Source of the DNA: Martinezella tropici
Lineage (GTDB): Bacteria > Pseudomonadota > Alphaproteobacteria > Rhizobiales > Rhizobiaceae
Assembly (NCBI GenBank): GCA_000799755.1
Contig: JUHI01000021.1
Coordinates: 52,232 to 116,231, forward strand
DNA: 64,000 nt
Direction: 5' to 3'
Shown: positions 9,051 to 19,338 of the stretch, piece by piece
How the letters are laid out: the number at the start of each line of letters is the position of its first letter
Numbering within the stretch: the stretch's first letter is position 1
Position numbers and translations under genes: made by a program
Notes under the pieces: model-generated
Seen by the model: only the letters and a program-made list of their open reading frames with translations
The model's database searches: none
What the model was told of the DNA's origin: nothing

Positions 9051-12000
9051 ATCCGTCCCGTATCTTCATCCTGCGACCGGTTGCGACAACGCTGCTGATG
9101 GCGGCACTGCTCGTCGTTGGTATTATCGCCTGGCAGCAGTTACCGCTCTCGGCCTTGCCGGCGGTGGAATATGCGACAATCGAGGTGCAGACCTTCTATC
9201 CGGGAGCGAGCCCGGACGTGATGACATCCGCCGTGACGGCGCCGCTGGAAAAGCAGCTAGGGCAAATGTCTGGTCTGCGGCAGATGTTTTCGCAATCGTC
9301 CGGCGGCGCATCGGTCATCACGCTCGAGTTCGATCTCTCCGTCTCTCTCGATGTTGCCGAGCAGGAGGTCCAGGCTGCGATCAATGCCGCCAGCAACCTC
9401 TTGCCGTCCGGCCTGCCGGCTCCCCCGATCTATGCCAAGATCAATCCGGCGGATGCGCCGGTTCTTACCCTGGCGATGACATCGTCGACGCTGCCGCTGA
9501 CCGATGTGCAAACCCTTGCCGACACGCGTCTGGCACAGAAGATATCGCAACTTCCAGGCGTCGGCCTGGTGACGTTGAGCGGCGGCTATAAGCCCGCCGT
9601 CCGTGTCCAGGCCAATATCCGCGCCATGTCCGCCTATGACCTGAACATCGACGATCTGCGCACGACGCTCGGCAATATCAATATCAACACGCCGAAGGGC
9701 ACGCTGGACGGGCCGCACCGCTCCTACACGATCGATGCCAACGACCAGATCAAAGATCCGTCCGATTATCTCAACAGCGTGATCGCCTACAAGAACGGTC
9801 GGCCGGTGCTCCTATCCGACGTCGCCGACGTCGTGCGCGGTCCGGAGAACACGCAGCTCGGCGCCTGGATGAACACAACGCCCGCCATCATTCTGAACGT
9901 GCAGCGCCAGCCCGGCGCCAACGTCATCCAGGTGGTCGACCGGATCAAGGCGATGCTGCCGCAATGGACGGCCGGGCTACCCTCTTCCGTCAGCGTCGTG
10001 CAGCTCACGGATCGGACGACGACTATTCGGGCATCGGTTGCCGATGTCGAATTCGAGCTGACGCTCGCTGTTTGCCTGGTTGTCATGGTGATCTTCCTCT
10101 TCCTGCGCAATCTGCGGGCAACCTTCATCCCGAGCCTGTCGGTGCCGCTGTCGCTGGTCGGTACGTTCTCGGCGATGTATCTTTGGGGCTTCAGCCTCGA
10201 CAATCTCTCGCTGATGGCGTTGACGATCGCGACCGGCTTCGTCGTCGACGACGCGATCGTCGTCATCGAGAACATCAGCCGTCATATCGAAGAGGGTCTG
10301 CCGCCGCTCGAAGCCGCGCTGAAAGGTTCTCGCGAGATTGGCTTCACCATCATATCCCTCACGGTCTCGCTCCTGGCGGTGCTGATCCCGCTTCTCTTCA
10401 TGAGCGATGTGATCGGGCGGCTCTTCTATGAGTTCGCAGTGACGCTGGCGGTGACCATCGTGCTGTCCGCCGTGGTGTCGTTGACGCTCGTGCCCATGAT
10501 GTGCGCGCGGCTGCTGAGCGGCAGGCCGCATCGGCCGGAGACGTCCGGGAAGAAAAAGAGGCGGAGCTGGTTCGATTACCTGATCGGCGGTTATGACTGG
10601 GCGCTTACCCGGGTGCTCGAGCATCAGCTCATAACGCTGCTAGTTGCGACCGCAACGGTGGGCGTGACCGCCTGGCTCTATGTGGCGATCCCGAAAGGCT
10701 TCTTTCCCACCCAGGATACCGGTATCATTCAGGGCATCACGGAGGCCTCTCAGTCGATTTCCTTCGAGCATATGAGCGAGTTGCAGATTTCCCTCGCCGA
10801 TGCGGTGCTGAAGGACCCGGATGTCGTCAGCGTCTCCTCCTTCATCGGCGTTGACGGCACCAATACGACACTGAACGTCGGCAGAATGCAGATCAATCTG
10901 CGGCCAAGGGATCAGCGTAGCCAGACGGCCAGCCAGATCATTCGTCGCCTGCAGCAGGAAGTGGCAGAGGTTGCGGGCATCACGCTCTATATGCAACCCG
11001 TCCAGGATCTGACCGTCGACACGCAGATCAGCGCGACGCAATACCAGTTCATCCTCGACAATCCCTCGCTGGACGAGCTGAGCACCTGGACGCCGAAGCT
11101 GCTCGATGCGCTTCGCAAGGCGCCGGAGCTCGCGGATGTAACGAGTGACCTGCAGGACAGCGGCCTTTCGGCGACGATCGACGTCGACCGCGCGACGGCT
11201 GCCCGTTTCGGCATCACGTTGGCGACGATCGACAACGCCCTTTACGACAGCTTCGGACAGCGGCTCGTCAACACGATCTTCACCCAGTCCAATCAGATGC
11301 GTGTCATCCTTGAGGCTCAGCCGAAACTGCTCAAGGGGATGCCGGCGTTGGATTCGATCTACCTGCCGTCGGCGACAGCAAGCACCGGCCAGGTGCCGCT
11401 AAGCGCGATCGCGCACATAGTCATCGGCCACAAGCCTATCCAGATCGGCCATCTCGCGCAATTTCCCGCCACGACGATTTCGTTCAACCTGGCGCCCGGC
11501 GCCTCGCTCGGCACAGCTGTCACCGCCGTCACGAATGCTGAACAGGCGATCGGACTGCCGCAGAGTTTCGAGACCAGCTTCCAGGGAGCGCTGGAGGCAT
11601 TTCAATCCTCGCTGACGAACGAAGTCTATCTGGTGATCGCGGCCGTCCTGGTGATGTATGTCGTGCTGGGCGTCCTCTATGAAAGCTTTATCCATCCGCT
11701 GACGATCCTGTCGACGCTGCCGTCTGCCGGCATCGGCGCGTTGCTGGCGATGCAGGTCACGGGCGCCGATCTCGACATCATAGGGATCATCGGCATCATC
11801 CTCCTGATCGGCGTGGTCAAGAAAAACGCCATCATGATGATCGATTTTGCGATTGCGGCGGAGCGTGAGGAAGGTCTTGCGCCACGCGCCGCCATCCATC
11901 AGGCTTGCCTCCTGCGCTTCCGGCCAATCCTGATGACGACGGTTGCGGCGCTGATCTCCGCCGTGCCCCTGGCGTTCGGATCGGGAAGCGGCTCGGAGCT

Positions 12001-12160
12001 TCGGCAACCGCTCGGCATCGCCATGATCGGCGGGCTTTGCGTCAGTCAGCTGCTGACGCTCTTCACGACGCCGGTCGTCTACCTGGCGCTCGATCGTCTG
12101 GCGAAATGGCTGCGCGAGCGGGGAGGAAGAGCTCTTGAGCCGGAGACGCCAGCGCCATGA
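9047..12160 (+). CDS. mdtB: RND multidrug transporter, MdtB/MuxB type
   Basis: Inner-membrane proton-driven RND pump, 1037 residues, the normal size. It has the typical N-terminus (NPSRIFILRPVATTLLMAAL), two large periplasmic loops, and twelve membrane segments. Segment 4 carries the proton-relay acidic pair in GFVVDDAIVVIENI. The C-terminal half has GVVKKNAIMMIDFAI. It overlaps both neighbours by 4 bases, so adaptor, pump B and pump C are translationally coupled. In MdtBC and MuxBC the two pump proteins form a heterotrimer, and that is expected here from the paired genes. Confidence 0.93.
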   Translation: MNPSRIFILRPVATTLLMAALLVVGIIAWQQLPLSALPAVEYATIEVQTFYPGASPDVMTSAVTAPLEKQLGQMSGLRQMFSQSSGGASVITLEFDLSVSLDVAEQEVQAAINAASNLLPSGLPAPPIYAKINPADAPVLTLAMTSSTLPLTDVQTLADTRLAQKISQLPGVGLVTLSGGYKPAVRVQANIRAMSAYDLNIDDLRTTLGNININTPKGTLDGPHRSYTIDANDQIKDPSDYLNSVIAYKNGRPVLLSDVADVVRGPENTQLGAWMNTTPAIILNVQRQPGANVIQVVDRIKAMLPQWTAGLPSSVSVVQLTDRTTTIRASVADVEFELTLAVCLVVMVIFLFLRNLRATFIPSLSVPLSLVGTFSAMYLWGFSLDNLSLMALTIATGFVVDDAIVVIENISRHIEEGLPPLEAALKGSREIGFTIISLTVSLLAVLIPLLFMSDVIGRLFYEFAVTLAVTIVLSAVVSLTLVPMMCARLLSGRPHRPETSGKKKRRSWFDYLIGGYDWALTRVLEHQLITLLVATATVGVTAWLYVAIPKGFFPTQDTGIIQGITEASQSISFEHMSELQISLADAVLKDPDVVSVSSFIGVDGTNTTLNVGRMQINLRPRDQRSQTASQIIRRLQQEVAEVAGITLYMQPVQDLTVDTQISATQYQFILDNPSLDELSTWTPKLLDALRKAPELADVTSDLQDSGLSATIDVDRATAARFGITLATIDNALYDSFGQRLVNTIFTQSNQMRVILEAQPKLLKGMPALDSIYLPSATASTGQVPLSAIAHIVIGHKPIQIGHLAQFPATTISFNLAPGASLGTAVTAVTNAEQAIGLPQSFETSFQGALEAFQSSLTNEVYLVIAAVLVMYVVLGVLYESFIHPLTILSTLPSAGIGALLAMQVTGADLDIIGIIGIILLIGVVKKNAIMMIDFAIAAEREEGLAPRAAIHQACLLRFRPILMTTVAALISAVPLAFGSGSGSELRQPLGIAMIGGLCVSQLLTLFTTPVVYLALDRLAKWLRERGGRALEPETPAP

Positions 12161-15100
12161 ACATCAGTTCGATCTTTATCCGGCGCCCGGTCGCAACGAT
12201 CCTGATGACGATCGCCATCGGCGTTTCGGGCTTGCTCGCTTTTGGCCTGCTCCCTGTCGCGCCGCTGCCGGCGGTCGACTTTCCGACGATCAGAGTGCAG
12301 GCGCAAATGGCGGGTGCAAGCCCGGATACGATGGCGGCAACGGTGGCGGCGCCGCTCGAAAGACATCTCGGCCAGATTGCCGACGTGACCCAAATGACCT
12401 CGCAGAGCAGCGTCGGCTCGACGAACATTACGCTGCAGTTCGGTCTCGACCGGAACATCGATGGCGCGGCGCGCGATGTTCAGGCCGCGATCAACGCGGC
12501 GCGCGCCGATCTGCCGAGTTCGCTCAAAAGCAACCCGACCTATAATAAATTCAATCCCGCCGACGCTCCGATCCTGATCCTGGCTCTGACCTCGAATACC
12601 CTGACGCAGGGCCAGCTCTATGACAGCGCCGCGACCCTGCTTCAGCAACGGCTCTCGCAGATCGAGGGCATTGGCAATGTCGATATCGGCGGAAGCTCGC
12701 TCCCGGCGGTCCGTGTCGAGCTGAACCCGGGCGCCCTGTTCAAATACGGCATCGGCCTCGAAGATGTGCGCGCCGCGCTGTCAGCCGCCAACGCCGACAG
12801 TGCCAAGGGCTCGGTCGACGATGACGGCAGACGCTATCAGCTCTATGCCAACGACCAGGTTCTGCAGGCGGCGGAGTACAGGGACCTCGTCATTGCCTGG
12901 CGCAACGACCGGCCCGTGTTCCTGCGCGATATCGCCGAAATCGACGATTCGGTTGAAAGCCTGCGCAATGAAGGTTTGATCAACGGGCAGCGCGCCGTCC
13001 TCCTCATTCTGTTCAAGCAGCCCGGTAGCAATATCGTCGCCACCGTCGATCGCGTCAGGGCGGAGCTGCCGCAGCTCAAGGCGGCCTTGCCGGGCGATGT
13101 CCAGATGACCCTGACGGGTGATCGTAGCAGCACCATCCGCGCCTCGCTGGCTCATACCGAGCTTTCGCTGATCATCTCGGTCATTCTCGTCGTCCTTGTC
13201 GTCTTCTTTTTCCTGCGCAGCCTGCGCGCGACGTTCATTCCGGCCGTGACGGTGCCGGTTTCCATTCTCGGCACGTTCGGCGTCATGCAGCTGTGCGGAT
13301 ACAGTCTCGACAATCTCTCGCTGATGGCGTTGACTATCGCCACCGGCTTCGTGGTCGATGATACGATCGTCGTGCTCGAGAATATCTCTCGTCATTTGGA
13401 GAGCGGAATGTCGCATGTCGAGGCGGCTCTGAAGGGGGCCGCGGAGGTCAGCTTCACCGTCGTTTCGATGAGCGTTTCGCTGATTGCAGTGTTCATTCCG
13501 ATTCTGCTCATGGGCAGTATCGTCGGCCGGCTCTTCCGCGAATTTGCCGTCGTCCTGTCGATTGCGATCGCCGTGTCCCTCATTCTGTCGCTGACGACGA
13601 CGCCCATGATGTGCGCGCTTCTCCTGCGCCGCGAGCAGCAGGACAAGCCCGGCCTGCTGGCTCGCGTCGCCAATGGAGTGCTTGATGGATTGCAGGATCT
13701 TTACGACCACTCCCTGCGCCGCGCCCTGGAGCATCCTGTTCTCGTCGTCATCACCCTGCTGCTGACCGTTGGGCTGAACATATTGCTGTTTGCCATCGTG
13801 CCGAAAGGCCTGTTTCCGCAGCAGGATGTCGGGCTGATGATCGGCGGCATCACCGCCGACCAGAGCATCTCGTTTCAGGCGATGAGCAAGAAGCTGGCTC
13901 AGGCGCAGGCCATCGTGAAAGCCGATCCGGCCGTGGCGGCGGTGACCGGCTATACCGGCGGTCGCGCCACCAACCAGGCACAGGTGTTCATCACGCTGAA
14001 ACCTCTGGAGGACCGTACCGCCTCTGCATTCGATGTCATGGCACGGCTGCGCCCGAAGCTTGCGGCGATACCCGGCGCTCAGCTGATGATGTTTCCGATA
14101 CAGGATCTGTCGGTCGGCGCGCGGCAGAGCTTTGCGCAATATCAATATACGCTCCAGGCCGATGATACCGCCGAACTGCAATTGTGGTCGAACAAGCTGC
14201 TGGCGGCGATGAAGGAGAGCCCGGTGCTTGCCGACGTCGCGACGGACCAGCAGACGGGCGGCCTGGAGACGCGCGTCGTCGTCGATCGGCCCACCGCGGC
14301 GCGCTATGGGCTCACGCCCAGCATCATCGATCAGACGCTCTATGACGCCTTCGGCGAGCGGCAGGTCTCGACGATCTACAAGGCGCAGAACCAGTATCAT
14401 GTCGTGATGGAACTCGCGCCGCAATATCTTCAGAACACCGATACTCTCAAGCAGATCTATGTCAGCTCCGAGGGAGAATCGGCAAGCGGCACCGAGACCA
14501 CCAATGCCGCTTCGGACACCGTCACCAGCAATGTCGGCAAAAGCAGCTCGACGAGTACGACGAGCAGTTCTTCGGCCAGCAATCAGGCGACGAACTCCAT
14601 CGCCAACAGTGGCGGCAGCGCTTCCAGCGGATCGGCGGTCAGCACCGGCAGCGAGACGATGATTCCGCTCTCCGCCTTCGCGCATCTGGCGCCGGCGACT
14701 ACGCCCGTACAGGTCAGTCATCAGGGCCTGGCGACCGCCTCGACGATCTCATTCAATCTTGCGCCGGGATATAATTTCGCGGATGCAACTGTCGCCGTCG
14801 AGCAGGCGGTGCGCGGCATAGACATGCCGATCACTGTCCGCGGCAGCTTTGCCGGCTCTGCCGGTGCATCGCAATCGGTCATCGCGAGCATGCCCTTGCT
14901 GATCGCGGCTGCGCTGCTCGCCGTCTATGCGATACTTGGCGTCCTCTATGAAAGCTACGTACATCCGCTGACGATCCTGTCCACCTTGCCCTCCGCCGGT
15001 GTCGGCGCAGTGCTGGCGCTGCTCCTGGCCAATGTCGAGTTCACCCTGATCGCGCTGATCGGCGTGTTCCTTCTCATCGGCATCGTCAAGAAGAACGCCA

Positions 15101-15438
15101 TTCTCATGGTGGATTTTGCGCTGGAGGCCGAACGCACCGACGGCCTGCCGCCGGTCGAGGCGATCCGCCAGGCATGCCTGATGCGGTTCCGTCCGATCAT
15201 GATGACGACCTGCTCGGCACTGTTCGGTGCCGTGCCTCTTGTGCTCGATCAGGGCATGGGATCGGAGCTGCGCCGGCCTCTCGGCATCGCCATCATCGGC
15301 GGCCTTATCGTCAGTCAGTTGCTGACCCTTTATACGACGCCGGTCGTCTATCTCTATCTGGATCGCCTGCGCGCCAGCTCCTGGAGATTCTGGAGCCGCG
15401 TCTTTCCGAAATCAGCCGCTACGGGAGCAGCGCAATAA
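12157..15438 (+). CDS. mdtC: RND multidrug transporter, MdtC/MuxC type, with Ser-rich insertion
   Basis: Second RND pump subunit, 1093 residues, about 65 longer than E. coli MdtC. The fold is conserved: N-terminus NISSIFIRRPVATILMTIAI, segment 4 GFVVDDTIVVLENI, and GIVKKNAILMVDFAL near the C-terminus. The extra length is a low-complexity stretch, residues about 770-832 (nt 14464-14653), made almost wholly of Ser, Thr, Ala, Asn and Gly. It is inserted in the second periplasmic loop just before the MIPLSAFAH segment. The reading frame is intact through it. The gene overlaps pump B by 4 bases and the outer-membrane channel gene by one base (TAATG). Confidence 0.93.
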   Translation: MNISSIFIRRPVATILMTIAIGVSGLLAFGLLPVAPLPAVDFPTIRVQAQMAGASPDTMAATVAAPLERHLGQIADVTQMTSQSSVGSTNITLQFGLDRNIDGAARDVQAAINAARADLPSSLKSNPTYNKFNPADAPILILALTSNTLTQGQLYDSAATLLQQRLSQIEGIGNVDIGGSSLPAVRVELNPGALFKYGIGLEDVRAALSAANADSAKGSVDDDGRRYQLYANDQVLQAAEYRDLVIAWRNDRPVFLRDIAEIDDSVESLRNEGLINGQRAVLLILFKQPGSNIVATVDRVRAELPQLKAALPGDVQMTLTGDRSSTIRASLAHTELSLIISVILVVLVVFFFLRSLRATFIPAVTVPVSILGTFGVMQLCGYSLDNLSLMALTIATGFVVDDTIVVLENISRHLESGMSHVEAALKGAAEVSFTVVSMSVSLIAVFIPILLMGSIVGRLFREFAVVLSIAIAVSLILSLTTTPMMCALLLRREQQDKPGLLARVANGVLDGLQDLYDHSLRRALEHPVLVVITLLLTVGLNILLFAIVPKGLFPQQDVGLMIGGITADQSISFQAMSKKLAQAQAIVKADPAVAAVTGYTGGRATNQAQVFITLKPLEDRTASAFDVMARLRPKLAAIPGAQLMMFPIQDLSVGARQSFAQYQYTLQADDTAELQLWSNKLLAAMKESPVLADVATDQQTGGLETRVVVDRPTAARYGLTPSIIDQTLYDAFGERQVSTIYKAQNQYHVVMELAPQYLQNTDTLKQIYVSSEGESASGTETTNAASDTVTSNVGKSSSTSTTSSSSASNQATNSIANSGGSASSGSAVSTGSETMIPLSAFAHLAPATTPVQVSHQGLATASTISFNLAPGYNFADATVAVEQAVRGIDMPITVRGSFAGSAGASQSVIASMPLLIAAALLAVYAILGVLYESYVHPLTILSTLPSAGVGAVLALLLANVEFTLIALIGVFLLIGIVKKNAILMVDFALEAERTDGLPPVEAIRQACLMRFRPIMMTTCSALFGAVPLVLDQGMGSELRRPLGIAIIGGLIVSQLLTLYTTPVVYLYLDRLRASSWRFWSRVFPKSAATGAAQ

Positions 15439-16841
15439 TGAAAAAGATCGGGGCAATTTGCACTTTATGTAGCACCCTGTCGATGCTTCAGGCCTGCACC
15501 ACGGGCCCGAACTATATGAAGCCGACCGTCGAGACCCCGGCTGCCTTCAAGGAGGCGCCGAAGGGCTGGAAAGTGGCGCAGCCGAGCAATGGCGTCGACC
15601 GGGGGCCTTGGTGGGGCGTCTACAAGGACCCGCTGCTGAACGAGCTCGTGCCGCAGGTCGCCATCAACAACCAGAACCTCAAGGCCTATGAGGCGGCCTA
15701 TCGCGAAGCGCAGGCTGTTATCGCCGAGGCACGATCGGGCCTGTTTCCCTCGCTGTCCATCAATCCAGGTGTGACGCGCGAACGCAGCGCCGGGATTACG
15801 CAGACGACCGGAACGGCCGAGGGGAGTGCCAGCTGGGATCTCGACCTTTGGGGCAAGGTGCGCCGGCAGATCGAAAGCGACAAGGCAGGTGCCCAGGCAA
15901 GCGCTGCGGAACTCGCCGACCTCACGCTGACAGCGCAGGCGCAGCTGGTGACGGATTACTTCGAATTGCGATATCAGGATTCGCTGATCGATTTGCTGAA
16001 CGCCACGGCCAAGGCCTATCAGGAAACCCTTACGATCACTCAGAACCAGTATGCCAGCGGCGTTGCCGCCCGCTCTGACGTCATCACGGCGCAGACGCAG
16101 CTTGCGACGACACAGGCGTCCGCCATCGCCGCACAGCAGTTGCGTGCCCAATATGAGCATGCGATCGCGCTGCTCATCGGCAAGCCGCCGTCCGAGCTTT
16201 CGATCCGGCCGGGCAGGCTGGCGCAATCCGTACCCGCACCCCCGGCCGCGATTCCTTCCTCTCTGTTGGAACGCCGCCCGGACATCGCCGAGGCGGAGCG
16301 CACGATGCAACAGCAGAATGCGCTCATCGGCGTCGCGGTGGCGGCCTACTATCCGACCGTCTCGCTGTCGGCTCTTGCCGGATATAGTGGTGCGTCGCCG
16401 CTCTTTTCGGCAACCAATGCCATTTGGTCGCTCGGGGCGAGCGCCAGCGAGACCCTGTTCGACGGCGGCGAACGTTCCGCCGCGGTCAAGGCCGCGCGCG
16501 CGACCTATGACCAGAGCGTCGCCAACTACCGCCAGACGGTGCTGTCAGCGTTTCAAAACGTCGAGGACCAGCTATCGAACCTCCGCATCCTGAAGCGGCA
16601 GGCGGCCGCCCAGGATAAGGCGGTGCGGCTCTCCCGTCAGGCGGTGACGATAACGATCAATGAATACAAGGCCGGGACAGGCGCCTATACGAGCGTCGTC
16701 ACTGCGCAGGCAACCGCGCTTTCGAACGAGCAGGCGGCTTTGCAGATCCGGGAAGGCCTTCTGACATCCAGCGCCAGCCTGATCGAAGCGCTCGGTGGCA
16801 ATTGGAGTGTTGCGCAACTGCCAAAGGATGCGCAGCCATAG
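15438..16841 (+). CDS. outer-membrane efflux lipoprotein, NodT/OprM family
   Basis: TolC-like outer-membrane channel of the pump, 467 residues. The N-terminus is a lipoprotein signal with lipobox LQAC (Cys about residue 18), followed by TTGPNYMKP as in OprM/NodT proteins. Two repeated long-helix domains follow, with the family segment SWDLDLWGKVRRQIESDKAGA near residue 130 and the second-half equivalent ASETLFDGGERSAAVKAARA. It is the last gene of the operon. Inclusion of a channel gene makes this arrangement more like muxABC-opmB of Pseudomonas than mdtABC of E. coli, which borrows TolC. A longer in-frame start upstream lies inside pump C and is rejected. Confidence 0.92.
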   Translation: MKKIGAICTLCSTLSMLQACTTGPNYMKPTVETPAAFKEAPKGWKVAQPSNGVDRGPWWGVYKDPLLNELVPQVAINNQNLKAYEAAYREAQAVIAEARSGLFPSLSINPGVTRERSAGITQTTGTAEGSASWDLDLWGKVRRQIESDKAGAQASAAELADLTLTAQAQLVTDYFELRYQDSLIDLLNATAKAYQETLTITQNQYASGVAARSDVITAQTQLATTQASAIAAQQLRAQYEHAIALLIGKPPSELSIRPGRLAQSVPAPPAAIPSSLLERRPDIAEAERTMQQQNALIGVAVAAYYPTVSLSALAGYSGASPLFSATNAIWSLGASASETLFDGGERSAAVKAARATYDQSVANYRQTVLSAFQNVEDQLSNLRILKRQAAAQDKAVRLSRQAVTITINEYKAGTGAYTSVVTAQATALSNEQAALQIREGLLTSSASLIEALGGNWSVAQLPKDAQP

Positions 16842-16950
16842 CTGCCTGCGCATAGGTACGAGCGGCCAGACGGTATGAACCGAAAGTCAAAGCCGATCGG
16901 TAATCGGCCGGGTCGAAGGGCATGGCGCGGTTCAGTCGTTTCCTTGCCAA

Positions 16951-16973
16951 ACGGCGCCATAATCTGGCGCCGT
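16951..16973. terminator. bidirectional terminator hairpin
   Basis: Perfect 9-base stem ACGGCGCCA (16951-16959) and TGGCGCCGT (16965-16973) with loop TAATC. It sits between the convergent pump operon and bamA, about 110 bases after the channel gene and about 40 after the bamA stop. A short pyrimidine-rich stretch follows on the plus strand. Confidence 0.6.
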
Positions 16974-17010
16974 CTCTGCTGGCCGATGCTGCTCCTCCAC
17001 CGAGGCTCCC

Positions 17011-19338
17011 TTAGAACTGATTGCCGAAGCCAAAGCGGAAGTTTTCAACCTGGTCGTAGCTCTGCTTGAGGAACGGCACGGCGTAGCTGAGATTGATCGT
17101 GCCAAATGGCGAGGCCCAGGTCAGGCCGATGCCGGCAGATGCGCGTAGCGCAGATCCGTCGTGCAATACATCTCCGTCGACATTGGCGTCGTTGCCATAG
17201 AGCGTTCCCGCATCCACGAAAACGGAGCTGCGGAAGCCGAGATCCTGCGGCATGCCCGGCGTCGGCATGCTCGTTTCCACCGAGGCGGTGAAATATTTCG
17301 TGCCGCCGAGCGGATTGTCAAAGGATGTTCTCGGGCCGATACCCTGATCCTGAAACCCTCGGATCTCGGTGCCGCCGATCATGAACTGATCGAAGATATT
17401 CAGATCCTGACCGTTGGTCGAGGTCATGTAACCGGCACCGACGGTCACCATGCCGACGATGTCCTGCGAGTCCGAAAGTGTATGGTAATAGCGCGCTTTA
17501 CCGCTAAGCTTGTAGTAATTGGAGTCGCCTCCAAGGCCAGCAAATTCTTGCGTGACCTTGGCGATGAAGCCGTCGCGTGGCAGGTTCTGATCGTCGAGCG
17601 TATTGTAGCTGAAGGTCTGGGAAACGCTTGATTGCGTCCACGGACCATTGTTGATCAGATTGAGGTATGGTGCGGAAAGATTGTCCTGCCAATCGCTCTC
17701 GCCGGTGTAGGTAATCTGCTTGTAGGTGTAGCGGAGCGTCGTGGACAGGTCTTCGGTAATCGGCGCAGTGACACGCAGCGTGACGCCTTCTTCGCCGTAG
17801 TCGTAGTAGTCGCTGCTGGTCGTTATGCTCTTGAACAGGTCGAAGCCGGCGGCGAGGCGCTCGCCGAGGAAGTACGGCTCGGTGAAGGAAAAAGTGTAGG
17901 TCTGGCTTCCGCTCGTGCTCGCGCCCGCGGCGATCCTGATATATTGGCCGCGTCCGAGGAAGTTCTTCTCCTCCACGGAGGCTTCCAGTAGCGGGCCGCC
18001 GTTGGCGCCGACCGCATAACCGCCGCCGATCCCGAAAGAGCCGGTCGGCTGATCTTCGACATCGACGACGATGACGACCCGATCCGGCGCGCTTCCCGGA
18101 TTTGTCGAGATCTTTACCGACGTAAAGTAGCCGAGTGCCTCGAGACGGCGTTTTGCGCGCGCCAGCATCTGCTCGTTGAAGGCATCGCCTTCGTTGAGAT
18201 CGAATTCGCGCCGAATGACATAGTCTCTCGTTCGCGTATTGCCGCGAATTTCGATGCGTTCCACATAGGCCCGCTCGCCCTGGTCGACGATATACTCGAT
18301 GGAGACGGTGTGATCCTCGGGATTGCGATTGCCGCGAGGCGTTACCTTGGCGAAGGGATAGCCGGCAGCCTCGATACGCTTCGAGATCGCGTCGATCGAT
18401 TTCTGAATATTCTGGGCGTTATAGGTATCGCCCTTGCTAGTAAGGACGAGGCTCTTCAGATCGTCCGCATTGATACCCTGCACGGTGGACGTGACGGAAA
18501 TATCGCCGTACTTGTACTGCTCGCCCTCATCGACCACGAAGCTGACGGCGTAGCTGTTCGTTGCATCGTCGAAGGTTGCGCTGTCGGAAACCAGTCGGAA
18601 ATCGACATATCCGTGATTGTAGTAGAACTTGCGAAGCGCGTCCTCGTCGGCGGCCTTCTTGTCTTCGCTGTAGATGTCCTTGCGGGTCAGAAACGACAGG
18701 AAATCCGATTTCTTCGTGCTGATGACGGCGGCAAGACGGCCGCTGCCGAAGGCATGATTTCCGGAGAATGTCAGCTTGCTGATCTTCGTGCGATCGCCTT
18801 CATTGATGACGAAGGCAAGGTTGACGCGGTTCTTCGCGATATTGATCACCTTCGTCGTGATCTGGACATTGTTGCGCCCGATCGACGCATAAGCGTCCTT
18901 GATCGTCTTTATGTCGTCTTGAACCTGGCTTTCACTATATGGACCGGCGGCTTTGGATTTGACCAACCCTGATAGCTTGTCGTCCTTTATCTGCTTGTTC
19001 CCGTTGAAGACAACAGCATTGATCAGATTGTTCTCGTGTACGGAAACAACGAGGCTATGCCCCTCGACGGAGATATGCACGTCCGAAAAATAGCCGGTCG
19101 CATAAAGTTGTTTTATCGATTCATCGATGTCTGCTTCCGAGAAACTCTTGCCGGGTGCTATCGTTATATTGTCTTTTACTGCCGTGGACCCGACGCGTTC
19201 CGCACCTAATACACGTATGTCGCTGACCATGGCCGCCTGTGCGGGCAGTGGAATGGCTGTGGCGGTGCTTATGAATGCTAAAATGGCAATTGTTGAATTG
19301 GAACGTTTTAGTTTTGACCGCCGCAAATTAGAGTTCAT
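17011..19338 (-). CDS. bamA: outer-membrane assembly factor BamA, unlinked copy
   Basis: Omp85-family insertase that folds beta-barrel proteins into the outer membrane, 775 residues. It has a signal peptide (residues about 1-35, ending AQA), five POTRA domains (about residues 37-425), and a C-terminal 16-strand barrel. The barrel carries the conserved loop 6 motif IRGF (residues EIRGFQDQG) and a terminal Phe (GFGNQF end). In rhizobia the housekeeping bamA normally sits with rseP, lpxD, fabZ and lpxA. None of these is here, so this is probably a second, specialised copy. It is transcribed alone, downstream of and in the same direction as lptD. A tandem 10-base repeat lies about 130 bases upstream. 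Confidence 0.92.
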   Translation of the reverse strand: MNSNLRRSKLKRSNSTIAILAFISTATAIPLPAQAAMVSDIRVLGAERVGSTAVKDNITIAPGKSFSEADIDESIKQLYATGYFSDVHISVEGHSLVVSVHENNLINAVVFNGNKQIKDDKLSGLVKSKAAGPYSESQVQDDIKTIKDAYASIGRNNVQITTKVINIAKNRVNLAFVINEGDRTKISKLTFSGNHAFGSGRLAAVISTKKSDFLSFLTRKDIYSEDKKAADEDALRKFYYNHGYVDFRLVSDSATFDDATNSYAVSFVVDEGEQYKYGDISVTSTVQGINADDLKSLVLTSKGDTYNAQNIQKSIDAISKRIEAAGYPFAKVTPRGNRNPEDHTVSIEYIVDQGERAYVERIEIRGNTRTRDYVIRREFDLNEGDAFNEQMLARAKRRLEALGYFTSVKISTNPGSAPDRVVIVVDVEDQPTGSFGIGGGYAVGANGGPLLEASVEEKNFLGRGQYIRIAAGASTSGSQTYTFSFTEPYFLGERLAAGFDLFKSITTSSDYYDYGEEGVTLRVTAPITEDLSTTLRYTYKQITYTGESDWQDNLSAPYLNLINNGPWTQSSVSQTFSYNTLDDQNLPRDGFIAKVTQEFAGLGGDSNYYKLSGKARYYHTLSDSQDIVGMVTVGAGYMTSTNGQDLNIFDQFMIGGTEIRGFQDQGIGPRTSFDNPLGGTKYFTASVETSMPTPGMPQDLGFRSSVFVDAGTLYGNDANVDGDVLHDGSALRASAGIGLTWASPFGTINLSYAVPFLKQSYDQVENFRFGFGNQF

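Noticed and set aside
12781..14721. Very long open frame on the minus strand inside the MdtC gene
   Set aside because: It is rich in Arg, Asp and His as expected for the antisense of a GC-rich gene, has no domain, and lies wholly inside a clear RND gene.
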